Under the pieces are notes generated by a model, which ran no database searches, had not been told where the DNA came from, and was given only the letters and a program-made list of their open reading frames with translations. 64,000 nt of DNA from CALKWS01 sp051020515 (GTDB taxonomy: Bacteria; Actinomycetota; Actinomycetes; Actinomycetales; Beutenbergiaceae), in contig NZ_CP194857.1 of the NCBI RefSeq assembly GCF_051020515.1, positions 2,728,001 through 2,792,000 on the forward strand, in the 5' to 3' direction. The position numbers were made by a program, and so were the translations under genes. Shown piece after piece: positions 55,434-64,000 of this stretch. Every line of letters starts with the position of its first letter. Position 1 is the stretch's first letter.

Positions 55434-55486
55434 CAGATCATCTTCAATGATCCGTGCCGCGCCGCACAAGGCGCCGCTCGGCGTGC

Positions 55487-58400
55487 TCAGGAATCGACCC
55501 GCACCGTGATCGTTCGGCCGGTGGTAGAGCCGAACTCGTTGATCAGTTCGGCTCGATAGGAGTAAGTACCCGGATCGCGATCGGTGACCGCGATCTGAAC
55601 CTGCTGCGCCTGTGGTGTGTTGGCCTCCAGTGCTCCCCGGGCGATCTCCGCATCGTCCTCGTAGAGGACATACTCCGTGGCGTTCGTGCCCCACCACATA
55701 TTCAGATCAACCGTGAAAGCGGGCGAGCGGCTCCAGTTGTCGTGGCTGAGTTGCGGAACTCCTGGCTCGGCGTCCCGCACGGTTACGGTCACGGGTCGGG
55801 TGGCGGTGGTGCCGGCGGAGTTCTCGAGTTCACCGGTGTAGATGTAGTCGCCGTTCGGGCGGCCCTGGATCCTCACCTCTGCGTTCTGAGCGTTCGGGCT
55901 GTCCATCTCCAGGGATTCGGTAGCGATCAGTTCATCGTTCTCGTACAACCGGAAGGTGCCCGCATTCTCGCCCCACCACATGTTCACGGACACATCGAAG
56001 TACCCGTCCCGCAGGCCATGGGCTCGTCCCTGGGTGGTCCCCAGGACGCCCACGCCCGGGGCACTGGTGGCGCCGTCGTCGCTGTCCTCGGTGGGCAGGG
56101 CCGTACCGGTGTCGAGGGTGTCGAAGTCGATTACCCTGCCGTCCAGGACCACCGTGCCGTCGTCGGCGTCGGTCAGGCTCAACTGTCCGGAGGCGGATGT
56201 GGCCAGCACGATCCGGAAGTCGGCCGACTCGCCTTCGGTGGAGATCCGTAGGGTCCCATCATCGATCACGATGTCGGGAGCGTCCGGACCCAGGACGAAT
56301 CCGCTCAGCGCCGCTCCCTCGTCGTCGTTGAAGGTGAAGTCGGGTGATCCGCTGCCGGGATCGGTTGCGGTCTCGATTCGCACGCCCTGCTCGGGGCGCA
56401 ACTGCCAATCCCACGTCCGTGACTGATCGTCGGCGAACCGGTCCCGTATGACCACGATCGCATCGGCGTCGTGCCCGGGCGCGAGATCCACGACCTGCTG
56501 CCGCTCGGCCAGGTTGACGCCGAAGTTTCCGGATCCGTCCAGGTGCAGATATCCGCCACCCTGATCGGCGTAACCGACCGACTCCAGCGTGACGCCGTCA
56601 CCGGTGAGTGTCTCGTACTGATTACGGTACGGTTCCAACTCCCCGTCCACCAGTGGCTTGCTCCACAGGTTCGGTTCCGTGGCCGCGCGGGCTCCGAGTG
56701 TCGCCCAGGTGGTCCCGTGCCCCATCCAGGACAGGGAGAACGTCTCCGCGGCCGACCAGCCGCGGTGCTGAGTGTTCCGGTTGGAGGTGGCGATGATCGC
56801 ATCAGAGGTGTCGGCGTACCCGGAGCGGAAGGCGTAGAACCCCGGCTCATCGTCCAGGATCGCTGTGAACGCCTCCGGCGCGCTGATCTGCGCCGGGTCG
56901 CTGCTGACCTCGGTGGGGTAGTACAGCATCGTCCACATCGAGTGCAGGTGGTCGAACTGCGGCCGGGGATGCTCGGTTCCCTGGACGTGGTCATAGGTGT
57001 GGCGCAGCCCGGGGAGCGCGCCCTCCGGCGTGAGCGGGAACAACAGGGGGAAGAGCCCCGACACCTGCCCGTTCGGACCGGAGACACCGAACTGGGCGAC
57101 ATCGCCGTCCGGGCGGGAGGAGGCAACGTGGAGCGCCAGGTTCCACCATTGCGGCCGCTCGACGTGCGCGTCGAGCACCTGGAGACCGGCGCTCTGGGCG
57201 AAGTAGATCGAGGGAAGCATGTACAGGCCGGTGTAGTGCAGGTAGTCCCAGCCTTCCTGGGTGTACCCGTGGTCGGTGTATCCCTGGTCCAAGTGCTGTG
57301 CGACCTGGTCGGTGACATAGGCGATCCGGTCGTCATACATCCCGAAGTCGCCATCTCCGCGCGCGGCGAGGAGAACCTGCAGTTCGGGCGCGCGGGTCAC
57401 CCCGACCCAGTTGCTGGTCTTCTCTGTGTCGAACAGGGCGTCGTGGTGATAGGTGGAGAGTAGGTCGACCGACCGGGTCATGAGGTTCCGTACCTGGGCG
57501 CGCTGGTCGGTGTCCCATCCGTTGTAGGCCCAGTCGTAGACCGGCGCCAACGACAAGTTCGCCCGGCCCAGTTCCAGGCCCATGTTGACATCGCGGGCGA
57601 CGACGAAGTCGGCTGCGCTCATCACCGCGTCGAAGGCGACCTGTGCCCACTGCTCGTCGCCGGTGACCAGGTAGGCGAACGCGGCGTCCCGGCGCGGTAG
57701 AGGCCTGCGCTGCCGTCGGGGCGGTTGTAGGGGCCGTCATCGCCAGCGTCCAGGCGGGTCATGAGGTTGTTCCATGCACCGGTGACGGTGGGTTGCTCGG
57801 CGTCCAGGTGCGCGCGGACTCGGTCGATCGCGTCCTCGCTGATCGACCTTGGGTGCTCGGCAGCACCAACCGTGGCGGTAGCGATCTCACTGTCGCCGGC
57901 GAGCAGTCGTACCCGCTCGCCGGGTGCGGCGTCGACCACGACGGCCCCCTGCTGGCCAGACACCGACTCACGTCCGTTCTCGGTGGCCAAGGCGAGGCCC
58001 TCCGCTGAGGCATCATCGGGCAGGGACCAGGCCACCCTGGCACCGTCCTCGGTCTCCAGTGCGGTCAGGGTGGAGATGACCTGCTCGCGCTCGAACGTCT
58101 CCGGCGTCGTGGTGGTGGCCGGGGGAGTGGTGGTGATCACGGAACCATCGGCGGCGTGGGCGACGACGACGTAGGTGTAGGTGGTGCCGGGTTCGGCCCC
58201 AGTGTCCGCGGTCGTCAGGGCGTGGGCTTCGCGCACGAAGGTTTCCTCGGACGGCTCCGGCGCCTCGCTCCCCTCGGTGCGGTAGACACGATACGCGTGA
58301 GCATCGTCGTCGTCCTCGGTCAGTTCCCAGAACAGATGAACCGGGCCGGCTGACGTGGCCGAGGCGGTCAAGGTCGCCTGGTCGACGGTTTCGGCGATCC

Positions 58401-58971
58401 GTACGTCGGCGAACCAGATTGTTCCGCTGGCGCGGTCCAGCATCGGTTCCACGGCCAGTTGCACCGCTTCCGCGGGCAGTTCGATGCGGGACTCGTAGGT
58501 GCGCCAGTCGAAGGTGCCTGTCAGGTAGGGGCCGGGCCGTGCGGGCACGACGGCGACGCCGTCTTCATCGAAGGCCTGCACACGCAGCATGCTGAAGCCC
58601 CCGGAGAGTTCCTCACCCTTGACCTGGGCGGTCACGGTCAGTTCACGTGGTGTCTGGGGGGTGACCGTGATCCGCTGCGTCAGGGCCAGGCGGGCGTCGG
58701 GCCCGGACTCGGAGGTGATCGAGACAGCAGGCCCGTCCTCGGGGCCGGCATCCGGCACGGCCTCGACGGTGGCTGCGCCCGCAGGGTTCCAGGTGCCCCA
58801 CCCGTCGGGGTGGCCATCGCCGTTGGTATCGGCGAACGTGGGGTTGGTCAGTTCGGGGACGGCGGCCACGGCCGGGGTGGATGCCCCCAGTCCGATGACC
58901 ACCGCCACGGCGGCGGCCAATGCCGCGTAGCGGAACCGGGAGTGGGTGGTGGTGTCGCGATCGGGTCGCAT
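55487..58971 (-). CDS. Secreted heparinase II/III-like polysaccharide lyase with binding domains (one frame break)
   Basis: About 1161 residues after repair. A signal peptide (RYAALAAAVAVVIGLGASTPAVA) is followed by a jelly-roll binding domain (about 38-190, ending GTIWFADVRI), a fibronectin III-like domain, an alpha/alpha toroid with SNWVGVTRAPELQVLLA and DHGYTQEGWDYLHYTGLYML, a beta-sandwich with SLSWMGHGTTWATLG, and two ChiA-N-like modules each containing MWWG(E/T)NA. The fold fits heparinase II/III-type lyases; the polymer is unknown. The ATG at 58971 follows AAGGA. The frame breaks near 57690 (one C lost in a short run), before RDAAFAYLVTGDEQWA. It acts outside the cell. Confidence 0.75.
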
Positions 58972-59115
58972 CAGCGTCCTTACTGGTCCATGCGGTACAT
59001 CGGCCTGCAGCGCGGTGTCGTGGGTCACACAGTAGGCAGGGCCGGATGAAGAAGCACGGAGTCGCACACAGTCGCACATCCGGCGTCGCATCTCGGCACG
59101 GTGGCGCTGGATCAC

Positions 59116-60047
59116 TCAGCGGGCGTCGGCGGCGATTCGGAAGCCGGTATTGCCGGAGGAGGAGTCACCGGCGTTCAACGTCCGGGCGGCCACCGGTACC
59201 TGTTGCAGTAGGAGTCATGGCACAGGTAGGAACCACCGCGGATGGTCCACACATCCGGCGTGGATCGGCCCGGGGACTGGGCCCATGGGCTCACTGTCCA
59301 CTCCCAGACGTTGCCCGCTACATTGAACAGCCCGTACCCGTTGGCCGGGAAGGACCTCGCCGGGGCGGTGCCCACGTACCCGTCGTCCGCGGTGTTGTGG
59401 CGGGGAAAGTCGCCCTGCCAGATATTGCACATGTGTCTGCCACCCGGGGTGAGTTCGTCGCCCCAGGCGTACCGCCGTCGTAGGAGCCCACCACGGGCGG
59501 CATACTCCCATTCGGCTTCGTCCGGAAGGCGGGTGCCGGACCACGCACAGTAGGACTGCGCATCATGCCATGACACATGCACCACGGGGTGGTCGCGGCG
59601 ATCTTTCAGTGAGGAACCCGGACCTTCCGGATGGCGCCAGTCGGCGCCATCGATTCCGACCCACCACGGGGTACCTGCGGCCACGCCGCGTACCATGCGG
59701 GGGTCGATGTCACGCACGAAGAGGTGGAAGACGAAGCTCCAGCCGAACTCCTCCGCCTGGGTGCGGTATCCCGTGGACTTCACGAAGCGTTCGTACTGGG
59801 CATTGGTGACGGTGGTGGATCCGATCAGGAACGGTTCGACCTCGACCGTGCGGACCGGCCCCTCGCCGTCGGCGGGGTGGGCATCGGGATCCTCGCTCCC
59901 CATCGCGAAGACACCGCCGGGCAGGTCGACGAGGTCGCGCCGGATCTTGCGCGCTTCGTTAGCGTTGTGCTCCGGTCGGGAACGCTCCTTCGAGGTGTGG
60001 AGCCGCACCGGTGTCGCGCCGGTGCTGCGGTCACCGGGACCTGTCAA
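59116..60047 (-). CDS. Formylglycine-generating enzyme (sulfatase activator) (one frame break)
   Basis: About 310 residues after repair. The SUMF1/FGE-sulfatase fold is seen in DLPGGVFAMGSEDPDAHPADGEGP, VVHVSWHDAQSYCAWSGTRLPDEAEWEYAARGG, GLFNVAGNVWEWT and GGSYLCHDSYCNRYR. The two cysteines of the last motif match the copper-binding catalytic pair of aerobic FGE. It oxidises the sulfatase cysteine to formylglycine; the partner sulfatase lies just upstream in the operon. Start is probably TTG at 60047 behind GGGAGG. The frame breaks near 59193 (one base lost in CCGG), and repair extends the protein through VAARTLNAGDSSSGNTGFRIAADAR. Confidence 0.87.
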
Positions 60048-60086
60048 CTGAACCTCCCGTGCGGATGCCTCTGGGGCGGAGCACCT

Positions 60087-61582
60087 CTACTGTACGTGGG
60101 ACTCCACGGCGGTCTCGGGTCGAATCCGGTCGACCTCGGGGATTCCGGACATCATGGCCATCCACTGGGCGAAGCGGTCACCACGCTCGCACAGGATGCG
60201 GTACAACCGCCGTCGCAGATCGGTCACCACATTGCCGTACGCGGGCACGGCCACGACATTGCGCAACTCATGCGGGTCGGACTGCAGGTCGTAGAGTTCG
60301 TCGGTGCCCTCGGGGTTGACGATCAGTTTGAAGCGCCGGTCCCGCAGCATCCGCTGGGAATAACCGAAGTGGTGGCCGTGGAACTCCGCGACGATCTCCC
60401 GGCGCTCGTGCAGCGCTGAGGGGTCCAGCAAACTGGTTCCTCTGCTGGCAGCGGTGTCAATCCCGGCGACGTCCAGGATGGTGGCGTGAAAGTCCAGTAG
60501 CGAAACGAAATCGTCGCACCGGGCTCCCCGCACCCCTGGGTTATGCACCAGGGCGGGGATGCGGTAGATGTCGTCATACATCGCCGGGCCTTTGTCGTTC
60601 AACCGGTGGGCACCGGTGAACTCGCCATGGTCGGCGGTAAAGCACACCACCGTGTCTTCCTGCAGCCCGTGGTCTTGGAGTGCTGCGAGGATCCGGCCCA
60701 CCTGGTGGTCGATCAGGGCGACGTAACCGCGGTAGATCGCGATGAGCTTGCGCCATCGCACGGCGTCGAAACCGTCGGCACCCCAGTACTGGGAGTACGT
60801 GCATTGGATCTCGGGCTTGTCAGCGAAGGTCTCCGCCATCGATGCCGGCAGTTCGATCTGGTCCGGGTCGATCAGGTCGAACCACTCATCGGGCAGCAGA
60901 TAGGGAAGATGCGGACCGAAGAAGTGACAGTTGAGGTAGAAGGGCTTCCCCTCGGCTGCGTAGGTGCCGATTCTCTCGATCGTCAGGTCCGCCAGGTACT
61001 GCTCGAACGTCGCCTCGGTGGGTTGGCGCAGCCGCGAGGCGAGGAGATGGCCCTGGCTGCCGTCCGGCAGCCTGGTGTGGATCTGCTCGGTGAGTTCCAC
61101 CGGCGGGTGACCGTGGCGTTCCAGCCACGCCAGGTAGCCGGGATTGGTGTAGTCGTTCAGCGCTCCGGCGATGTGATCCCCGTCGAACCCGTGCTCTCGG
61201 CCGGACCCCGGCGGCGGCCCACGTGCCACTTGCCCACATGCCCGACGTTGTAACCCTGGGCACGCAGTTGGTGGGAGAAGACCGCGTGATCGGTGGGTAG
61301 TTCCTCGCGATGCCCGGAGTTCCACTCGTAGTTCGCCAGGAGGCCGTGCTCGAAGGGGTGCAGGCCGGTGACCAGACTCGCCCGGGCCGGCGTGCAGATC
61401 GCGCTGGGGGTGTACGCGGAGGTGAACACGGTGCTGACCTCGGCGAGGTCGTCCAGCACTGGAGTGTACGCCGGCGTGCCCTCGTAGAAGCCGAGTGTGT
61501 CCAGCCGGTGCTGGTCGGTCATCAGGAAAAGGATGTTGCGGGGTTGAGCCCCGCCGGTTGGCTGGTTGCGAGGACTGCGCAT
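60087..61582 (-). CDS. Type I (formylglycine-dependent) sulfatase (one frame break)
   Basis: About 498 residues after repair. The alkaline-phosphatase-fold start is NILFLMTDQHRLDTLG, the modification site is SAICTPARASLVTG (C-x-P-x-R, cysteine type), and later metal-site motifs are HVGKWHVG and CFTADHGEFTGAH. It removes sulfate esters from a sugar. No signal peptide is visible, so it is probably cytoplasmic and acts on imported lyase products. The ATG at 61582 follows GAGAGGG. The frame breaks near 61200 (GCC-CGA has lost a C), between GRRRGPA and EHGFDGDHIAGALNDY. It lies between the PL8 lyase and its activator. Confidence 0.87.
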
Positions 61583-61659
61583 CGATCCCTCTCGTGCTTT
61601 CGTGGTGGGCAGTGGACCATCGCTGGGCCCTCCCGCTGAGGGGAGGGCCCAGCCGTCGT

Positions 61660-64000
61660 TCACCGTCTCAGCTCGAAGGTCACCGGCACACCACCGAGTC
61701 CGGCGGTGTCCACGACGATCCGCAGGCCGCTGTCTTCGGGATGGAGTTGTACCCGTTCCGACTGCCCGGCGAGCCGACGGGGCTGGTTCCCGTGCAGGAA
61801 CACTTCGACGGTGTCGGCCTGGTGGGTCGGATCGCTGATCGAAACACGGCCGCGGCCCGGATTGATCTCAGCCAGGACCGAGGCAGGCTGGTCGCAGGAG
61901 ATCTCTCCACCTCGCCCCGGTCCCCAGAAGTTCGCGGCTTGAACGTGCCCGATCCGGACGGCCTGGACATCCGCGTCGTTGGCGAGGAGTTCGATCCCGG
62001 GATTGTGCGAGCGCGCCTGGGTGCGATTCGCGCTCACCCCCGGCAATACCGCGTAGGCGTAGGTGGTGCGATCCGGTGCGTGGACCGACTCCAAGGTGGC
62101 ATACACCCGGGTGTGTTCAGTACTCGAACCGGCGGTGTGGTTCCTCGACCAACTACCGGATCGCTCGCGCACCGAAGCACGCAACTGGGGTACGTCAAGC
62201 AGCAGGTAACCAGCCACCCCCTCCACGTGCGCCCAGGTCGGGTCGCCGACCTCGGTCGCCGCCGTGACTTCCACACCATCGACGACCAGACGGCGGTGAT
62301 CCTCGCCCAGATTGCGGTGTTCGATGACCGTCTTGACCTCATTCCCGGAACCTGTGACGACGTCGCTGCCCAGGGCGATAATCATGTCCGGCAGGCAGAG
62401 CCAGGTCTTGCGCGCGTTCAGGCCCGTCCCGCCGGGACCGATGAGGTGCTGTCCGGCGAGAGCAATGTCATTGAGAGCCGCGCCACCGGTCCACTCGTTA
62501 TCGGGCGTACTCAAACCCCATTGGCCTTCGGTCCGGGCGGGCAACTCGGTGGTGTCAACCGTGGTGCCTGCCGGAGCCATCAGGTCGCTGGTCGGCCAGT
62601 ACTCGTCGTCGTAGTGCGCGATGTCATCAGGCAGGTACAGATATGTCATCCCGTTGGAGGTCTTGAATCCGAACTCGTTCTCACCGTTCCCGCACTCGTA
62701 CCACGCAATGCGATCGGAGCACATCGCGATCGCGGTGGCCCAGTCCTCTCCCCGGTACACGAGCCGGTCCATCCGGGCGAACAGTGTCGGACCCAAAGGA
62801 TCCGGAACTGGCTCGGCGCCGGAGGCCTCGAGTTCCTTGATGATGGCCACCTGGGGAACTGAGGCGCCGTCGTAGATCGACCGGTAGTCGTTGGTCTCCA
62901 GCCAGTGCAGACAGCGTCCACGCCACTGCCGGGCAGTGGCCGCTTCCACTGATTGCGCGAGGGTCGCGATGGCCTCGATTGCCATGAATCCGTTGTCGAT
63001 GCTGCGTTCATGCTCTCGGGAGATGGCCCGGCCGCGCACCGGATCCATCATCTGGGCCCGGTAGATCACGGGTGCGAACGATCCCTCGACCGAGTCCAGC
63101 AGGATCTGGTGGCTCGGATCGTCGATGTCGTGGCTCGTGTCGGCAAGCAGGGCGAAGAGCCGGGACAGCGCACGGAGCAAGACCAATCCATAAGTCCCGG
63201 TGTACGGGACCGTCGAATGCTGGATGAACGAACCGTCGTAATAGAACCCATTCCCAGATTCGACGATTTGCCAAACATCGCTCAGTCCGGCCACCGCATG
63301 GGCGAGCCGGTCGGCGTCGGCTCCGGCGATCGACCGGATGATCACCGCCTGGCACAGGTCCACGCGATTCGCGCCCTCCGAGAGAGCACGGCGTGGCGAA
63401 TCCTCCGGGAACTGGTACCAGGGGTCGGAAACGTAGAAGTCTATGGCATCGGCATAATCCTCGAAGTGCTCCGGCTCGATGTGGTCCGCCAGCAGAGCCA
63501 TACTGTCTGCGAGCGACCGGGCGGATCCCGACTCCCACGCCCACCAGTTGCCGTACTCGGCAGTGCTGGGGTTGTAGGTGAGCACATTCGTGCGCCGGAG
63601 TGCGCCCAATGCGGTCTCAAGTGCGCTCTCATCCTCGAAGTAGTCCGAACCCGGGGTGGCCCAGGCGGTGGCGATCGCCTGGATGCGACGGAAGGTTGTG
63701 ACAATGTTGCCTTCGTTTCCTTCGGGCAGGAAAGGGAGGTCGACGAAGGTGCGGGCGTCAGCACCATCGTTCACCTGAATGTCGGCGAACCAGATCGTGC
63801 CCTCCGTCCGGTCCAGCATGACGCCGACGGACAACTCGACTGCCTCGGGTGGTAACTCGACCCTTCTTTCATAGGACTGCCAGTCGAATGTTCCTCGCAG
63901 GTACGGTCCGGACCCGATCGGCACTACTACCGAGCCCTCGGCGTCGAAGGCCTGCACCCTGAGCATGCTGAATCCGCCGGATAGTCCGGTTCCCTTGACC
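61660..64000 (-). CDS. Polysaccharide lyase family 8, hyaluronate/chondroitin lyase-like (5' end off window)
   Basis: At least 780 residues are visible. An N-terminal jelly-roll (LRVQAFDAEG...GTIWFADIQV) like that of the heparinase-like lyase is followed by the PL8 toroid with GNWWAWESG (catalytic Asn), GFYYDGSFIQH (catalytic His), PYTGTYGLVLL (catalytic Tyr) and RGRAISREHERS. The beta-sandwich region has FGFKTSNGMTYLYL, YWPTSDLMAPAGTTVD. PL8 covers hyaluronan, chondroitin sulfate and xanthan lyases. With a sulfatase and its activator beside it, a sulfated glycosaminoglycan-like polymer is likely. The frame is open to the window end, so the signal peptide is not seen. Confidence 0.9.
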   Translation of the reverse strand, partial: VKGTGLSGGFSMLRVQAFDAEGSVVVPIGSGPYLRGTFDWQSYERRVELPPEAVELSVGVMLDRTEGTIWFADIQVNDGADARTFVDLPFLPEGNEGNIVTTFRRIQAIATAWATPGSDYFEDESALETALGALRRTNVLTYNPSTAEYGNWWAWESGSARSLADSMALLADHIEPEHFEDYADAIDFYVSDPWYQFPEDSPRRALSEGANRVDLCQAVIIRSIAGADADRLAHAVAGLSDVWQIVESGNGFYYDGSFIQHSTVPYTGTYGLVLLRALSRLFALLADTSHDIDDPSHQILLDSVEGSFAPVIYRAQMMDPVRGRAISREHERSIDNGFMAIEAIATLAQSVEAATARQWRGRCLHWLETNDYRSIYDGASVPQVAIIKELEASGAEPVPDPLGPTLFARMDRLVYRGEDWATAIAMCSDRIAWYECGNGENEFGFKTSNGMTYLYLPDDIAHYDDEYWPTSDLMAPAGTTVDTTELPARTEGQWGLSTPDNEWTGGAALNDIALAGQHLIGPGGTGLNARKTWLCLPDMIIALGSDVVTGSGNEVKTVIEHRNLGEDHRRLVVDGVEVTAATEVGDPTWAHVEGVAGYLLLDVPQLRASVRERSGSWSRNHTAGSSTEHTRVYATLESVHAPDRTTYAYAVLPGVSANRTQARSHNPGIELLANDADVQAVRIGHVQAANFWGPGRGGEISCDQPASVLAEINPGRGRVSISDPTHQADTVEVFLHGNQPRRLAGQSERVQLHPEDSGLRIVVDTAGLGGVPVTFELRR

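Overview
The window is high-GC DNA (about two thirds G+C) with strong G/C bias at third codon positions, frequent GTG/TTG starts, and FCD-type GntR, RpiR and LacI-like regulators. The homoprotocatechuate dioxygenase closely fits the Brevibacterium/Arthrobacter (HPCD/MndD) type. Together these suggest an actinomycete, plausibly of the Micrococcales, living on plant or other extracellular-matrix material. No rRNA, tRNA, CRISPR array or replication origin was seen.

Layout. (1) 1-10.4 kb: the end of a short-chain fatty acid transporter, then a + strand operon for meta-cleavage of homoprotocatechuate (FAH-RraA fusion, DapA-like aldolase, aldehyde dehydrogenase, extradiol dioxygenase, flavin monooxygenase). 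It converges with a thiamine-diphosphate enzyme and a GntR regulator. The same TATACGAT palindrome lies in front of both units. (2) 10.7-13.6 kb: a two-component system and a DUF4097 envelope protein. (3) 13.9-41.1 kb: a large accessory region that reads as one nutritional system for hydroxyproline-rich, arabinosylated peptides. It has two GH127 beta-L-arabinofuranosidases, a Gfo/Idh oxidoreductase, a proline-iminopeptidase-like hydrolase, an aminopeptidase P, a DUF885 peptidase, an oligopeptide ABC importer, a complete hydroxyproline route (epimerase, three-part dehydrogenase, deaminase, ketoglutarate semialdehyde dehydrogenase), a GntR regulator and a sodium/solute symporter with a small partner. 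Three of its transcription units share an ATGG-TAC-type palindrome. (4) 41.4-54.1 kb: a methyltransferase, a NarK-type transporter, two COG1228-like amidohydrolases, an RpiR regulator with two matching operators, a second symporter, a HAD hydrolase, an S15 peptidase and an ATP-grasp ligase cut by an ISL3-family element. (5) 54.3-64 kb: a sulfated-glycan locus on the - strand, with a PL8 lyase (running off the end), a formylglycine sulfatase, its activating enzyme, a heparinase-like lyase and a DeoR/LacI-hybrid regulator.

A striking feature is that 19 of about 45 genes carry a single frame break. Most are one-base losses in short G/C runs, a few are one-base gains, and three are exact 4-bp tandem duplications. 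In each case the rest of the protein is well conserved. Coordinates below span the restored gene and the break is given in each entry. Assembly error is the simplest explanation, but recent slippage or phase-type mutations cannot be excluded from sequence alone.
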